Made by a program: the position numbers and the translations under genes
The notes under the pieces: generated by a model
The model's database searches: none
Told to the model about the DNA's origin: nothing
Seen by the model: only the letters and a program-made list of their open reading frames with translations
NCBI GenBank assembly: GCA_031255855.1
Contig: JAIRRS010000112.1
Span: 107,867-171,866, forward strand
Reading direction: 5' to 3'
DNA from: Tannerellaceae bacterium
Lineage (GTDB): Bacteria > Bacteroidota > Bacteroidia > Bacteroidales > Tannerellaceae
DNA length: 64,000 nucleotides
In this document: piece after piece, positions 26,771 through 35,901 of the stretch
Layout: each line of letters starts with the position of its first letter
Position numbering within the stretch: position 1 is the first letter of the stretch

Positions 26771-27643
26771 ATGAGCTTAAAAATTATTGTTTTAGCGAAA
26801 CAAGTTCCCGACACGCGCAATGTGGGTAAAGATGCCATGAAAGCCGATGGTACGGTAAATCGTGCGGCTCTTCCTGCCATCTTTAATCCGGAAGACCTGA
26901 ATGCTCTTGAACAGGCATTACGCCTGAAAGATGAGTATCCGGGAACTACGGTTACGCTACTGACCATGGGGCCAGGTCGTGCCGCTGAAATCATCCGTGA
27001 AGGATTATACCGCGGAGCAGATGGTGGGTACTTGCTTACCGATCGCGCTTTTGCAGGAGCCGACACGCTCGCCACTTCTTATGCCCTTTCGATGGCTATT
27101 CGTAAAATCAAGGATTTCGACATTATCATTTGTGGTCGGCAAGCAATTGACGGCGATACGGCGCAAGTAGGTCCTCAAGTTGCGGAAAAACTGGGATTGA
27201 GCCAAATTACTTATGCTGAAGAAATTCAAAAAATAGAAAAAAGCAATATAACCGTTAAACGCCGTTTGGAACGGGGAGTGGAAACGGTAGAGGGCAAACT
27301 TCCCCTTGTTGTTACTGTAAACGGAAGCGCTCCCGAATGTCGTCCTCGTAACGCAAAATATATTCAAAAATATAAACATGCGAAAACTATTACTGAAAAA
27401 CAGGAAGCTACGATAGACTATACAGACCTGTTCAGCAACCGTCCATATCTTAACCTTGTTGAATGGAACGTAGTCGATGTGAACGCCGACGTAGTCCAAT
27501 GTGGCCTGTCCGGTTCTCCTACCAAAGTAAAGAAAATAGAAAATGTAGTCTTTCATGCCAAAGAAAGCAAAACACTTGAGCCGACAGACGCAAACATTGA
27601 TGAATTAATGAAAGAATTAATTACTAATCACACAATCGGATAA
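26771..27643 (+). CDS. etfB: Electron transfer flavoprotein subunit beta
   Basis: The 290-residue cytoplasmic subunit of the ETF heterodimer carries electrons from acyl-CoA dehydrogenase. Family signatures are IVLAKQVPDTRNV at the N-terminus, NPEDLNALEQALRLKDEY, CGRQAIDGDTAQVGPQVAEKLG, and RLERGVETVEGKLPLVVTVNG. Length is slightly above the usual 250-265. It is the first gene of an operon with etfA (27-bp gap) and the dehydrogenase. Whether this ETF is bifurcating cannot be decided by eye. Confidence 0.95.
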   Translation: MSLKIIVLAKQVPDTRNVGKDAMKADGTVNRAALPAIFNPEDLNALEQALRLKDEYPGTTVTLLTMGPGRAAEIIREGLYRGADGGYLLTDRAFAGADTLATSYALSMAIRKIKDFDIIICGRQAIDGDTAQVGPQVAEKLGLSQITYAEEIQKIEKSNITVKRRLERGVETVEGKLPLVVTVNGSAPECRPRNAKYIQKYKHAKTITEKQEATIDYTDLFSNRPYLNLVEWNVVDVNADVVQCGLSGSPTKVKKIENVVFHAKESKTLEPTDANIDELMKELITNHTIG

Positions 27644-27670
27644 TTACCAACTACGCTAATTATTGAAAAT

Positions 27671-28690
27671 ATGAATAATTTATATGTATACTGTGAAATA
27701 GAAGACGGTATTGTTGCCGATGTGAGTTTGGAACTGCTCACGAAGGGACGTTCCCTGGCTACAACCCTTGGTTGCCAAATGGAAGCTGTAGCTATCGGCC
27801 ATAAGCTGGATGGCATTGCGGAGCAGGTATTTCCTTATGGTGTAGATGTGCTTCATTTGTTTGACGATAAACGGCTGAGTCTTTATACATCACTTCCCCA
27901 TACTTCTATTTTGGTCAAATTGTTTAAAGAAGAAAAACCGCAGATTGCATTGATGGGCGCTACCAGTGTCGGAAGAGACCTCGGCCCTCGTGTATCATCT
28001 GCTTTGGGGAGCGGTCTGACTGCCGACTGTACTTCCCTGGAAATTGGCGACCATGAAGAGAAAAGGGAAAACAAAACATACAAAGACTTGCTGTATCAAA
28101 TCCGTCCGGCTTTCGGAGGTAATATCGTAGCAACGATTATCAATCCTGAATGTCGTCCGCAGATGGCTACTGTTCGCGAAGGTGTTATGAAAAAAGAAAT
28201 CCTGGATGCTAATCATAAAGGGAAAGTTAAAACACACGACATCAGTAAGTTTGTAAGCGATTCCGACTATGTCGTAAGCGTAATCGACCGCCAGATGGAA
28301 AAGAGTAAAACCAATATCAAAGGTTCCTCTATTATCGTAGCCGGAGGTTATGGCGTAGGCTCAAAAGAAAACTTTCGGTTATTACATGACTTGGCTACCG
28401 TTATCGGTGGAGAAGTAGGAGGTTCGCGTGCAGCAGTCGATGCGGGATTTACAGAACATGAACGTCAGATAGGACAAACAGGTGTAACCGTTCGTCCCAA
28501 ACTCTATATCGCCTGTGGTATCTCAGGCCAAATTCAACACATTGCAGGAATGCAGGAAAGTTCTATCATTATTTCGATAAATAATGACCCCAACGCTCCT
28601 ATCAATACAATTGCCGATTATGTAATCACCGGCACAGTGGAAGATGTGATTCCTAAAATGATTAAATACTATAAGAAAAATACGAAGTAA
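27671..28690 (+). CDS. etfA: Electron transfer flavoprotein subunit alpha
   Basis: The 339-residue partner of EtfB binds FAD in its C-terminal domain. Visible motifs are LMGATSVGRDLGPRVSSAL, PAFGGNIVATI, IIVAGGYGVGSKENF, GGEVGGSRAAVDAGF, the FAD-binding signature RQIGQTGVTVRPKLYIACG and ISGQIQHIAGM. The order B-A and the 1-bp gap to the acyl-CoA dehydrogenase gene indicate one functional unit. Confidence 0.96.
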   Translation: MNNLYVYCEIEDGIVADVSLELLTKGRSLATTLGCQMEAVAIGHKLDGIAEQVFPYGVDVLHLFDDKRLSLYTSLPHTSILVKLFKEEKPQIALMGATSVGRDLGPRVSSALGSGLTADCTSLEIGDHEEKRENKTYKDLLYQIRPAFGGNIVATIINPECRPQMATVREGVMKKEILDANHKGKVKTHDISKFVSDSDYVVSVIDRQMEKSKTNIKGSSIIVAGGYGVGSKENFRLLHDLATVIGGEVGGSRAAVDAGFTEHERQIGQTGVTVRPKLYIACGISGQIQHIAGMQESSIIISINNDPNAPINTIADYVITGTVEDVIPKMIKYYKKNTK

Positions 28691-28691
28691 A

Positions 28692-30404
28692 ATGGCCAAT
28701 TATTTTTTAGATACTCCCGCGTTAAAACATCATTTGCATCATCCTTTGATGAAACGTATCGTTGAATTGAAAGAACGTAATTATACGGATAAGGATTCAT
28801 TTGATTATGCTCCATATGACTACGAAGATGCAATGGACAGCTATGAAAAAGTGTTGGAAATTGTAGGTGAGATCTGCGATGAAATTGTCGCGCCCAATGC
28901 GGAAAGGGTAGATCAGGAAGGACCGAAAGTAAAAGACGGACGAGTAACCTACGCGTCGGGAACCCAGCAAAACCTGGATGCCGTACGTAAAGCCGGTTTG
29001 ATGGGAATTTCCATGCCTCGCCGTTATGGTGGTTTGAACTTTCCGATTACTCCATACATTATGGCTGCCGATATGGTATCGCGTGCTGATGCAGGCTTTG
29101 AAAACCTTTGGGGGCTGCAAGATTGCGCGGAAACATTATATGAATTTGGGAACGATGACCAACGTCAACGATACATCCCCCGTGTATGTGCCGGAGAAAC
29201 CATGTCGATGGACTTAACCGAGCCGGATGCCGGTTCTGATTTACAATCAGTAATGTTGAAAGCGACTTACAGTGAAAAAGATGGTTGCTGGTATCTCAAT
29301 GGTGTAAAACGTTTTATTACGAATGGCGACTCGGATATCCACTTGGTACTTGCCCGTTCGGAAGAAGGGACACGAGACGGACGCGGACTTTCCATGTTTA
29401 TCTACGATAAGAAAAACGGAGGTGTAGACGTTCGCCGTATTGAAAATAAAATGGGCATCAAAGGTTCCCCCACTTGCGAGCTTGTATACAAAAATGCAAA
29501 AGCCGAATTATGCGGAGAGCGCAAACTGGGACTCATCAAATATGTGATGGCTTTGATGAATGGCGCCCGTCTTGGTATTATGGCGCAAGCTGTCGGCCTC
29601 AGCGAAGCATCCTTTCGCGAAGGATATGCCTACGCTTCGGAACGTAAACAATTTGGTAAAGCCATTATTGAATTTCCGGCTGTTTACGAAATGGTCGCCC
29701 TTATGCGAGCCAAAGCAGACGCTTCAAGGGCAATGCTGTATGAAACTTCCCGTTTTGTAGATGTTTACAAGGCCTTAGATGATATCAGCAGGGAGCGTAA
29801 ACTGGAACCGGAAGAACGCCAGGAAATGAAAAAGTATGGAAAATTGGCAGATGCATTCACTCCACTGGGTAAAGGTATGACTACCGAGTATGCCAATCAG
29901 AACGCATATGATGCCATACAGATTCATGGAGGATCGGGATTCATGAAAGATTACGCCTGCGAACGCTTGTATCGCGACGCACGTATCACCAATATTTATG
30001 AAGGTACGACCCAGTTGCAGGTAGTGGCTGCTATCCGCCACGTCACAACTGGTACATACCTTACCAAAATCCGTGAGTACGAAGCGTTGGAATACAAACC
30101 GGAGTTGGAAGACTTGCGTCAGAAGTTAATTGAAATGACTTCAAGATACGACGAGGTGGTTGGATTAGCTTTGGAACCTAAAGATAGTGAATACCTTGAT
30201 TTCCACGCTCGCCGACTGGTTGAAGCTGCCGGACATTGCATCATGGGATATCTCCTGCTACAAGACGCAAACAAAGACGAAGAAAACTTCCGTCGTTCCG
30301 CTGAAGTATATATCAGCTACGGACAAGCCGAAGTAAACAAGATATACTCTTATATCACCAGCTTCGACCGTGAAGATTTAGGATATTTCAAAGTGAATGA
30401 CTGA
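28692..30404 (+). CDS. Acyl-CoA dehydrogenase family protein
   Basis: The 570-residue FAD enzyme oxidises an acyl-CoA and passes electrons to the ETF encoded just upstream. It shows MSMDLTEPDAGSDLQ, FITNGDSDIHLVLAR, IENKMGIKGSPTCEL, YASERKQFGKAI and IHGGSGFMKDYACERLYRDA, followed by ITNIYEGTTQLQ with the catalytic Glu. It is longer than the 380-residue short- and medium-chain enzymes because of a C-terminal extension, as in the DUF-extended AidB-like and Bacteroidetes group. Substrate chain length is unknown. A strong terminator lies 14 bp after the stop. Confidence 0.92.
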   Translation: MANYFLDTPALKHHLHHPLMKRIVELKERNYTDKDSFDYAPYDYEDAMDSYEKVLEIVGEICDEIVAPNAERVDQEGPKVKDGRVTYASGTQQNLDAVRKAGLMGISMPRRYGGLNFPITPYIMAADMVSRADAGFENLWGLQDCAETLYEFGNDDQRQRYIPRVCAGETMSMDLTEPDAGSDLQSVMLKATYSEKDGCWYLNGVKRFITNGDSDIHLVLARSEEGTRDGRGLSMFIYDKKNGGVDVRRIENKMGIKGSPTCELVYKNAKAELCGERKLGLIKYVMALMNGARLGIMAQAVGLSEASFREGYAYASERKQFGKAIIEFPAVYEMVALMRAKADASRAMLYETSRFVDVYKALDDISRERKLEPEERQEMKKYGKLADAFTPLGKGMTTEYANQNAYDAIQIHGGSGFMKDYACERLYRDARITNIYEGTTQLQVVAAIRHVTTGTYLTKIREYEALEYKPELEDLRQKLIEMTSRYDEVVGLALEPKDSEYLDFHARRLVEAAGHCIMGYLLLQDANKDEENFRRSAEVYISYGQAEVNKIYSYITSFDREDLGYFKVND

Positions 30405-30418
30405 GTAATTCAATGATT

Positions 30419-30467
30419 AAATAAGAAAGGCCGGATAAGTATTGTCTTTATCCGGCCTTTCTTATTT
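30419..30467 (+). terminator. Intrinsic terminator after the ETF operon
   Basis: A 20-bp perfect stem, AAATAAGAAAGGCCGGATAA (30419-30438) with its complement at 30448-30467, encloses a 9-nt loop. Flanking A and T tracts mean it may act in both directions. Confidence 0.9.
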
Positions 30468-30490
30468 ATTTTCCAAGAAACTTCAAAAAA

Positions 30491-30523
30491 TGAAGGCCGC
30501 TAGATTCACATCTCACGGCCTTC
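30491..30523 (-). terminator. Intrinsic terminator of tpx
   Basis: Read on the minus strand, GAAGGCCG pairs with CGGCCTTC and is followed by ATTTTTTG. It lies about 50 bp downstream of the tpx stop. Confidence 0.75.
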
Positions 30524-30573
30524 TACACTAACCCTTAACTTTAACCAATGAAAAACAATAATCTACAACTTTA

Positions 30574-31074
30574 TCATGTTAATGAAGCTAATGTGGCTCC
30601 GTAGTTTGGTTCTTCGGTAATTTCCGGAACAAGTTCCGTATATATAATTTTGCCTGTTTCGTCGACAACAATCACTCCACGAGTTAATAATCCCTGAAGT
30701 GAACCGTCGGTAAGAAGCATGCCATAATTATCTTCAAATGTGGAGTTTCGGAAGGCAGATACGACAACTACTCTGTCGATACCTTCTGTTGTACAAAACC
30801 GTCCTTGAGCAAATGGTAAATCTTTTGAAATAGCTAAAATAACCGTATTATTAAGAGAAACAGCTTCCTTGTTGAAACGACGTACGGAAGTTGCGCATAC
30901 AGCTGTATCCAAACTCGGGAAAACATTCAATATAACACGCTTTCCTTTTAAGGACAATAAAGAAACTTCTGACAAATCTCCTTTTACACCTACAAAGTCT
31001 GGCGCTGTAGAACCAACTGCTGGCAGAGTACCGTTGGTATGGACTTTATTCCCTTTGAATGCAATTTCAGCCAT
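30574..31074 (-). CDS. tpx: Thiol peroxidase (atypical 2-Cys peroxiredoxin)
   Basis: The 166-residue peroxiredoxin reduces hydrogen peroxide and alkyl hydroperoxides with electrons from thioredoxin. The peroxidatic Cys60 is in FPSLDTAVCATSV and the resolving Cys94 in GRFCTTEGID, the spacing expected for Tpx. There is no signal peptide, so it acts in the cytoplasm. It is monocistronic with a good promoter and terminator, back to back with the rmuC operon. Confidence 0.96.
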   Translation of the reverse strand: MAEIAFKGNKVHTNGTLPAVGSTAPDFVGVKGDLSEVSLLSLKGKRVILNVFPSLDTAVCATSVRRFNKEAVSLNNTVILAISKDLPFAQGRFCTTEGIDRVVVVSAFRNSTFEDNYGMLLTDGSLQGLLTRGVIVVDETGKIIYTELVPEITEEPNYGATLASLT

Positions 31075-31129
31075 TTTTGTTTTTTTCTATCCGATTTTAA
31101 TCTATACTTTTTTACTATCTAAGGTATGG

Positions 31130-31161
31130 CAAATGTAATACCTTTTTGTAAATTAAACCAA
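31130..31161 (-). promoter_or_regulatory. Promoter of tpx
   Basis: On the minus strand TTG (31159-31161), a 21-bp spacer and TACATTTG (31130-31137) resemble the Bacteroidetes consensus. The leader to the ATG at 31074 is about 50 nt. Confidence 0.55.
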
Positions 31162-31234
31162 TAGAAAGTCCAAAATGTTTTACATTTGTCCGATATTTAA
31201 CCTATTTTAATATACCAAAAGGCTATTATAGTTA

Positions 31235-31242
31235 TATCTTTG
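31235..31242 (+). promoter_or_regulatory. -7 element of rmuC-yfcC
   Basis: TATCTTTG matches TAnnTTTG and lies 20 nt upstream of the rmuC ATG at 31263. No TTG was found at the proper distance. Confidence 0.45.
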
Positions 31243-31262
31243 TCACAATTTAGATAAGGCAC

Positions 31263-32549
31263 ATGGAAATAATAATAATTTGCGGAATCGCTTTAATTGT
31301 TATCATTCAATTAATTACCCTTTTTCTTAATCGTAAAATAGATACGGAAGAGTCCGAACGATTATTGAAAAATATCCAAAGTACCATCAACGAAATATCT
31401 TCAAATTTCCGTGAAGATGCAAGCCTCCAACGACAAGAAACCTTACGTGCCGCCAATGATACGAAAGAAGATTTGGCGCGTTCATTAAGCAGTTTCCGTG
31501 AAACATTCGAGCTTAACGTCAATATGATGAACAATTTACAACGGGAACGATTAGACCTTTTAGACAAAAAACAGCAACATCTGATAGATAACACGGAAAA
31601 ACGATTGGAAGAAATCAGGCATATTGTAGATGAAAAACTCCAAAAAACACTCGACGACCGATTGACTCAATCCTTCAAAATGGTTAGTGATTATCTGGAA
31701 AACGTACAAAAAGGTCTGGGGGAAATGAACTCGCTGGCACAAGACGTGGGCAGTTTAAAACGTATCCTCGGCAATGTGAAGACCCGTGGCAACTTAGGCG
31801 AATTACAATTAGGTATGTTGCTTGAACAAATCCTCTCGCCCGACCAATACGAAGCCAACGTGCGGATAAAAAGGGAATCGGATACTACCGTTGAATTCGC
31901 CATCAGACTTCCCGGGAAAGACAAATACCTTACCTGCATTTATCTTCCTATCGATGCCAAATTCCCTAAAGAGGTATACGAACAATTGTTGCATGCATAC
32001 GATTTGGGCGATCAACATACGGTAGAATTATATGGCAAACTGTTGGAGTCTACCATACGAAAGATGGCTAAAGACATTCATGATAAATATATCAACCCTC
32101 CTTATACAACTGATTTCGGTATCATGTTCCTGCCTTTTGAAGGTATCTATGCCGAGGTGGTGCGCCGTTCACAACTATTGGAAGATTTACAGCGCAATTT
32201 TAAAGTAATTGTCACAGGACCGACTACCTTGGCTGCTATATTGAACAGTTTGCAAGTTGGTTTCCGTACACTTACCATTCAAAAATATTCAAGCGAGGTA
32301 TGGGCTATTCTTGGAGCCGTAAAGAAAGAGTTTGAAAAAGTAAGTGGTATGTTGGAAAAGGCGCATAGGAATATCCGCATGGCCGGAGGACAGATTGAAG
32401 AAGTACTCGGTACACGTACCCGTGCTATTCAGCGCAAGCTGAAAGATGTTGATACATTAAGTGATGAAGAAGCCCGCAGCATACTTCCTGAGATAGGGCC
32501 TCTGGAAAAAGCAGAAGTTGTGGAAGAAGAGGAAAGCATACAGATATGA
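31263..32549 (+). CDS. rmuC: RmuC family DNA recombination protein
   Basis: The 428-residue protein has an N-terminal membrane helix (IIIICGIALIVIIQLITLFL), a long coiled coil (about residues 30-170), and the RmuC nuclease-like domain. The latter is recognised by LGNVKTRGNLGELQLGMLL, LPIDAKFPKEVYEQLL, MFLPFEGIYAEVV and GPTTLAAILNSLQVGF. In E. coli loss of RmuC raises inversion rates at short inverted repeats; its biochemical activity is not settled. Its stop overlaps the yfcC-like gene by 4 bp, though a functional link is not obvious. Confidence 0.93.
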   Translation: MEIIIICGIALIVIIQLITLFLNRKIDTEESERLLKNIQSTINEISSNFREDASLQRQETLRAANDTKEDLARSLSSFRETFELNVNMMNNLQRERLDLLDKKQQHLIDNTEKRLEEIRHIVDEKLQKTLDDRLTQSFKMVSDYLENVQKGLGEMNSLAQDVGSLKRILGNVKTRGNLGELQLGMLLEQILSPDQYEANVRIKRESDTTVEFAIRLPGKDKYLTCIYLPIDAKFPKEVYEQLLHAYDLGDQHTVELYGKLLESTIRKMAKDIHDKYINPPYTTDFGIMFLPFEGIYAEVVRRSQLLEDLQRNFKVIVTGPTTLAAILNSLQVGFRTLTIQKYSSEVWAILGAVKKEFEKVSGMLEKAHRNIRMAGGQIEEVLGTRTRAIQRKLKDVDTLSDEEARSILPEIGPLEKAEVVEEEESIQI

Positions 32550-34129
32550 AGCAAAGACAAATCCCGCACACTTATGTAATTATCTTTTCTATCATCCTTT
32601 TCTGTGCCCTCCTTACCTGGTTTATACCCGGAGGAAAGTATGTGGAAAGCATCAATGAATCAGGGCAAAAGATTGTTGTTTACGAATCTGTCGAACGTGC
32701 TCCGCAAAGTTGGCAGATTTTAAGCGCTTTTTATAAAGGATTTATTGAACGGGCAGATATCATTGTCTTTATTCTCATTATAGGAGGTGCTTTCTGGATT
32801 GTAAACGACAGCAAAGCATTCGACATCGGCACCCTCAGTTTTTTGAAAAAAGCCCGGAAAATGGAGCACAATAAGTTCTTGAGGAAGATAGGTGTTGAAA
32901 ACTTCATCATAACTGCGATCATGCTCCTGTTCAGTATTTTCGGAGCTGTGTTCGGTATGAGTGAAGAGACGATTGCCTTTTGCCTTGTTTTGGTTCCAAT
33001 GGCTATTTCGATGGGCTACGATTCCATCACAGGAGTTTGTATGGTTTTTGTAGCCGCCGGACTGGGTTTTGCCGGAGCTATCCTCAATCCTTTTACAATC
33101 GGTATCGCGCAGGGATTAGCAGGTATCCCGTTATTTTCAGGAATTGAATACCGTCTGTTTTGTTGGTTCGTTATTAATATAGTAGGTTTTGCCTGGATAC
33201 TCCGTTATGCCAGTAAGGTAAAAAAGAACCCGGAATGGTCTCCTGTATACGAAGAAGACCAGTACTGGCGGGACTTGCACGGCAATCAGATGTTAGACCT
33301 TACTTATCATACACCTAAAGCTGCTTGGTGGAGTTCCGGATTCATAAGTATTGTCCTGATATTTTTTTCTATATTCTATCCGTTTACTACATTGAAAATA
33401 GGCAACAGCGTCGTCGAAGGGCTCCCTCTGATTCCCATACTTACCGTTTGTTTTATTCTCACCTCCGTACTTGCTCTTCGGAAAACTGTCCACATGTATA
33501 TATTGAACCTGCTTTTTTTTACGATATTTTTTCTTATCGTAGGTGTAATGGGGTATGAATGGTATATCATGGAGATTGCTACCCTGTTCTTCGCCCTTGG
33601 TCTTGCCGCAGGCACAGCTAACGGACGTAATCCGAATGAGTTGACAAAACTGTTCCTCGAAGGTTGTAAGGATATTATGAGTGCGGCTTTGGTTGTTGGC
33701 CTTGCTGGTGGTATCATAGTCATATTAAAAGAGGGAATGGTTATCGATACCATTCTTTATAACTTGGCCAAAAGCATGGAAGGGCTTGGGCAAGTCGCCA
33801 CTGTTGGGATGATGTATGTTATCCAGACGCTTATCAACCTGGCTATTCCGTCGGGAAGTGCCAAAGCCGCGCTGACGATGCCCATTATGGCTCCTTTTTC
33901 CGAGCTTATCGGTTTGTCGAAACAAGCTACCGTAATGGCATTCCAGTTTGGCGACGGTTTTACCAATCTGATTACTCCTACGTCGGGTGTCTTGATTGCT
34001 GTATTGGGCGTTAGCCGTATCCCTTACGACAAATGGTTCAAATGGGCGTGGAAGTTCATTCTGTTGCTGGTAATCCTCGGTTTTCTCCTACTGATACCTA
34101 CCGTACTTATTTCCATGAACGGTTTCTAA
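32546..34129 (+). CDS. YfcC family integral membrane transporter
   Basis: The 527-residue polytopic inner-membrane protein has about 12 hydrophobic helices and belongs to the YfcC/DcuC-like C4-dicarboxylate carrier superfamily. Signatures are the N-terminal TWFIPGGKYV, the repeat segments FGMSEETIAFCLVLVPMA and LNPFTIGIAQGLAGIPLFSG, and near the C-terminus NLAIPSGSAKAALTMPIMAP and FGDGFTNLITPTSGVL. Substrates of this family are poorly known; amino acids, peptides and dicarboxylates have been suggested. Translation is coupled to rmuC by a 4-bp overlap. Confidence 0.88.
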   Translation: MKQRQIPHTYVIIFSIILFCALLTWFIPGGKYVESINESGQKIVVYESVERAPQSWQILSAFYKGFIERADIIVFILIIGGAFWIVNDSKAFDIGTLSFLKKARKMEHNKFLRKIGVENFIITAIMLLFSIFGAVFGMSEETIAFCLVLVPMAISMGYDSITGVCMVFVAAGLGFAGAILNPFTIGIAQGLAGIPLFSGIEYRLFCWFVINIVGFAWILRYASKVKKNPEWSPVYEEDQYWRDLHGNQMLDLTYHTPKAAWWSSGFISIVLIFFSIFYPFTTLKIGNSVVEGLPLIPILTVCFILTSVLALRKTVHMYILNLLFFTIFFLIVGVMGYEWYIMEIATLFFALGLAAGTANGRNPNELTKLFLEGCKDIMSAALVVGLAGGIIVILKEGMVIDTILYNLAKSMEGLGQVATVGMMYVIQTLINLAIPSGSAKAALTMPIMAPFSELIGLSKQATVMAFQFGDGFTNLITPTSGVLIAVLGVSRIPYDKWFKWAWKFILLLVILGFLLLIPTVLISMNGF

Positions 34130-34141
34130 AATTGTACGGGT

Positions 34142-35281
34142 TTACCGTTTGTGATACATCTGATCGTAATAGCTGATATAATCACCGGTCAGGATATCGT
34201 CTACCCACGATTGGTTGTCCAAATACCAGTAAATTGTTTTTACGATACCATCTTCAAAGCGGGTTTCCGGTTTCCAGCCCAATTCGTGGGTTATCTTTGC
34301 CGGATCGATAGCATAACGTTGGTCATGTCCTAAACGATCTTTTACGAAAGTAATCAGATTATTGTTAATCCAATCCGTTTTGATTTCTCCGTTGATATCT
34401 GTCTCTTTCTTTTTCAATGCCTGGCGATACCGGGGTTGTTCGTCCATAATCTGCCGGATGGTTTGTATCGTTAGCTTTACTATTTCGATATTTTGCTTTT
34501 CGTTATGTCCCCCTACGTTGTAAACTTCCCCGGTTTTCCCATGATGAATAACGATATCAATTGCTTTGCAGTGGTCTTCCACATACAACCAATCGCGCAC
34601 ATTCGTACCGTCACCATAAACAGGCAATGGTTTGCCTTCAAGGATATTTTTAATGATAAGCGGGATTAGTTTTTCGGGAAAATGGTATGGCCCGTAATTA
34701 TTAGAGCAACGGGTAAGGGTAACAGGCATTTTATAGGTTTCATGATATGCCTTTACAAATAAATCGGCGCTTGTTTTAGACGCGCTGTAAGGACTACGAG
34801 GGTCTAATGGCGTTGTTTCTGTAAAATAGCCGTCCGCCCCTAAACTACCGTATACTTCATCCGTCGACACCTGATGAAATCGTACACCGTCTTTCCAAGT
34901 GGGATAACCGGAACCGTCTTTACCTGTAGTCCAAGCATATCTGGCGGCATCTAATAAGTTCTGGGTCCCCAGGATATTCGTAATCAGAAATAATTGAGGA
35001 TTATCGATACTTCGGTCTACATGGCTTTCCGCAGCGAAGTTTACTACATAATCAAATTGATATTTCTTAAAGAGTTCGTCGGCCAACGAACGGTCGCAGA
35101 TATCTCCTTTCACAAAGATACAACGATCGTTGTCTATATCTTTTTCAATTGTTTTCAGATTGCCGGCGTAGGTAAGTAAGTCTAAAGCAATAATCGTGAT
35201 GTCTTGATAGGTTGCCAACATGTGTTTTACGAAATTTGCTCCAATAAATCCGGCGGCGCCGGTCACCAAATATGTTCTCAT
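34142..35281 (-). CDS. rfbB: dTDP-glucose 4,6-dehydratase
   Basis: The 379-residue enzyme of nucleotide-sugar metabolism converts dTDP-glucose to dTDP-4-keto-6-deoxyglucose on the way to dTDP-rhamnose. The NAD motif is GAAGFIGANFV near the start. The active site shows HVDRSIDNP and STDEVYGSLG, followed by PYSASKTSADLF with the Tyr-Lys pair. Further on are NYGPYHFPEKLIP and GDGTNVRDWLYVEDHC. The ATG at 35279-35281 was chosen because MRTYLVTGAAGF is the family start; an upstream ATG would overlap rfbC. It lies 7 bp after rfbC. rfbA and rfbD are not in the window. Confidence 0.95.
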   Translation of the reverse strand: MRTYLVTGAAGFIGANFVKHMLATYQDITIIALDLLTYAGNLKTIEKDIDNDRCIFVKGDICDRSLADELFKKYQFDYVVNFAAESHVDRSIDNPQLFLITNILGTQNLLDAARYAWTTGKDGSGYPTWKDGVRFHQVSTDEVYGSLGADGYFTETTPLDPRSPYSASKTSADLFVKAYHETYKMPVTLTRCSNNYGPYHFPEKLIPLIIKNILEGKPLPVYGDGTNVRDWLYVEDHCKAIDIVIHHGKTGEVYNVGGHNEKQNIEIVKLTIQTIRQIMDEQPRYRQALKKKETDINGEIKTDWINNNLITFVKDRLGHDQRYAIDPAKITHELGWKPETRFEDGIVKTIYWYLDNQSWVDDILTGDYISYYDQMYHKR

Positions 35282-35288
35282 ATTTATT

Positions 35289-35843
35289 TTATTTATATTC
35301 AAAATTATAGTCAGCATTTTCCAACATGGGAGCTTCCTTATCCTTATCAGACATGATTAGTGAATCAGAAGAAATTATTTTCCAATCAATACCGAAAGCA
35401 TCGAAATGTACACTCCGTTCATGGGACGGCGTATATGGATTGTCTACCTTGTAAGTGAAAACCGTATTGTCGCAAAGTACATGGAAACCATGGGCAAATC
35501 CTTGCGGAATAAAAAGCTGTCGTTTATTATCTGCTGTAAGTTCTACGGCCACATGTTTACCAAAGGTGGGAGAACCTTTTCTTAAATCTACTGCCACATC
35601 CAAAACCGCCCCTTGTATCACGCGTACTAACTTCGCTTGCGAATATGGATTAAGTTGGTAATGTAATCCTCTCAACACGCCCATAGACGATTGGGATTCA
35701 TTATCTTGTATAAAGTCTACTTTGCCGACATGTTGTTCGAATTCGGTTTTTTTAAATGCTTCAAAAAAATATCCCCGGGAATCGTTGAACACTTTTGGCT
35801 CAATAATCCATATCCCGGGGATGCTTGTTTCTATAAAGTTCAT
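35289..35843 (-). CDS. rfbC: dTDP-4-dehydrorhamnose 3,5-epimerase
   Basis: The 184-residue cupin enzyme epimerises dTDP-4-keto-6-deoxyglucose at C3 and C5. The family signature is complete: GIWIIEPKVFNDSRGYFFEA, DFIQDNESQSSMGVLRGLHY with the catalytic His, VRVIQGAVLDVAVDLRKGS, and FIPQGFAHGFHVL. It is the first gene of an rfbC-rfbB operon and sits between htpG and rfbB on the minus strand. Confidence 0.95.
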   Translation of the reverse strand: MNFIETSIPGIWIIEPKVFNDSRGYFFEAFKKTEFEQHVGKVDFIQDNESQSSMGVLRGLHYQLNPYSQAKLVRVIQGAVLDVAVDLRKGSPTFGKHVAVELTADNKRQLFIPQGFAHGFHVLCDNTVFTYKVDNPYTPSHERSVHFDAFGIDWKIISSDSLIMSDKDKEAPMLENADYNFEYK

Positions 35844-35866
35844 TTCGCGTCATTTATATTTGAACG

Positions 35867-35897
35867 CAAAATAAGCCATTTTTGTGTAAATTTACAA
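35867..35897 (-). promoter_or_regulatory. Probable promoter of rfbCB
   Basis: On the minus strand TTG (35895-35897), a 20-bp spacer and TTATTTTG (35867-35874) match the consensus at all but one -7 position. The leader would be about 17 nt. Confidence 0.45.
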
Positions 35898-35901
35898 TCA
35901 A

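Noticed and set aside
27005..27556. 183-codon open frame antisense to etfB
   Set aside because: Fully contained in etfB, no motif, no ribosome-binding or promoter signal; treated as a shadow.
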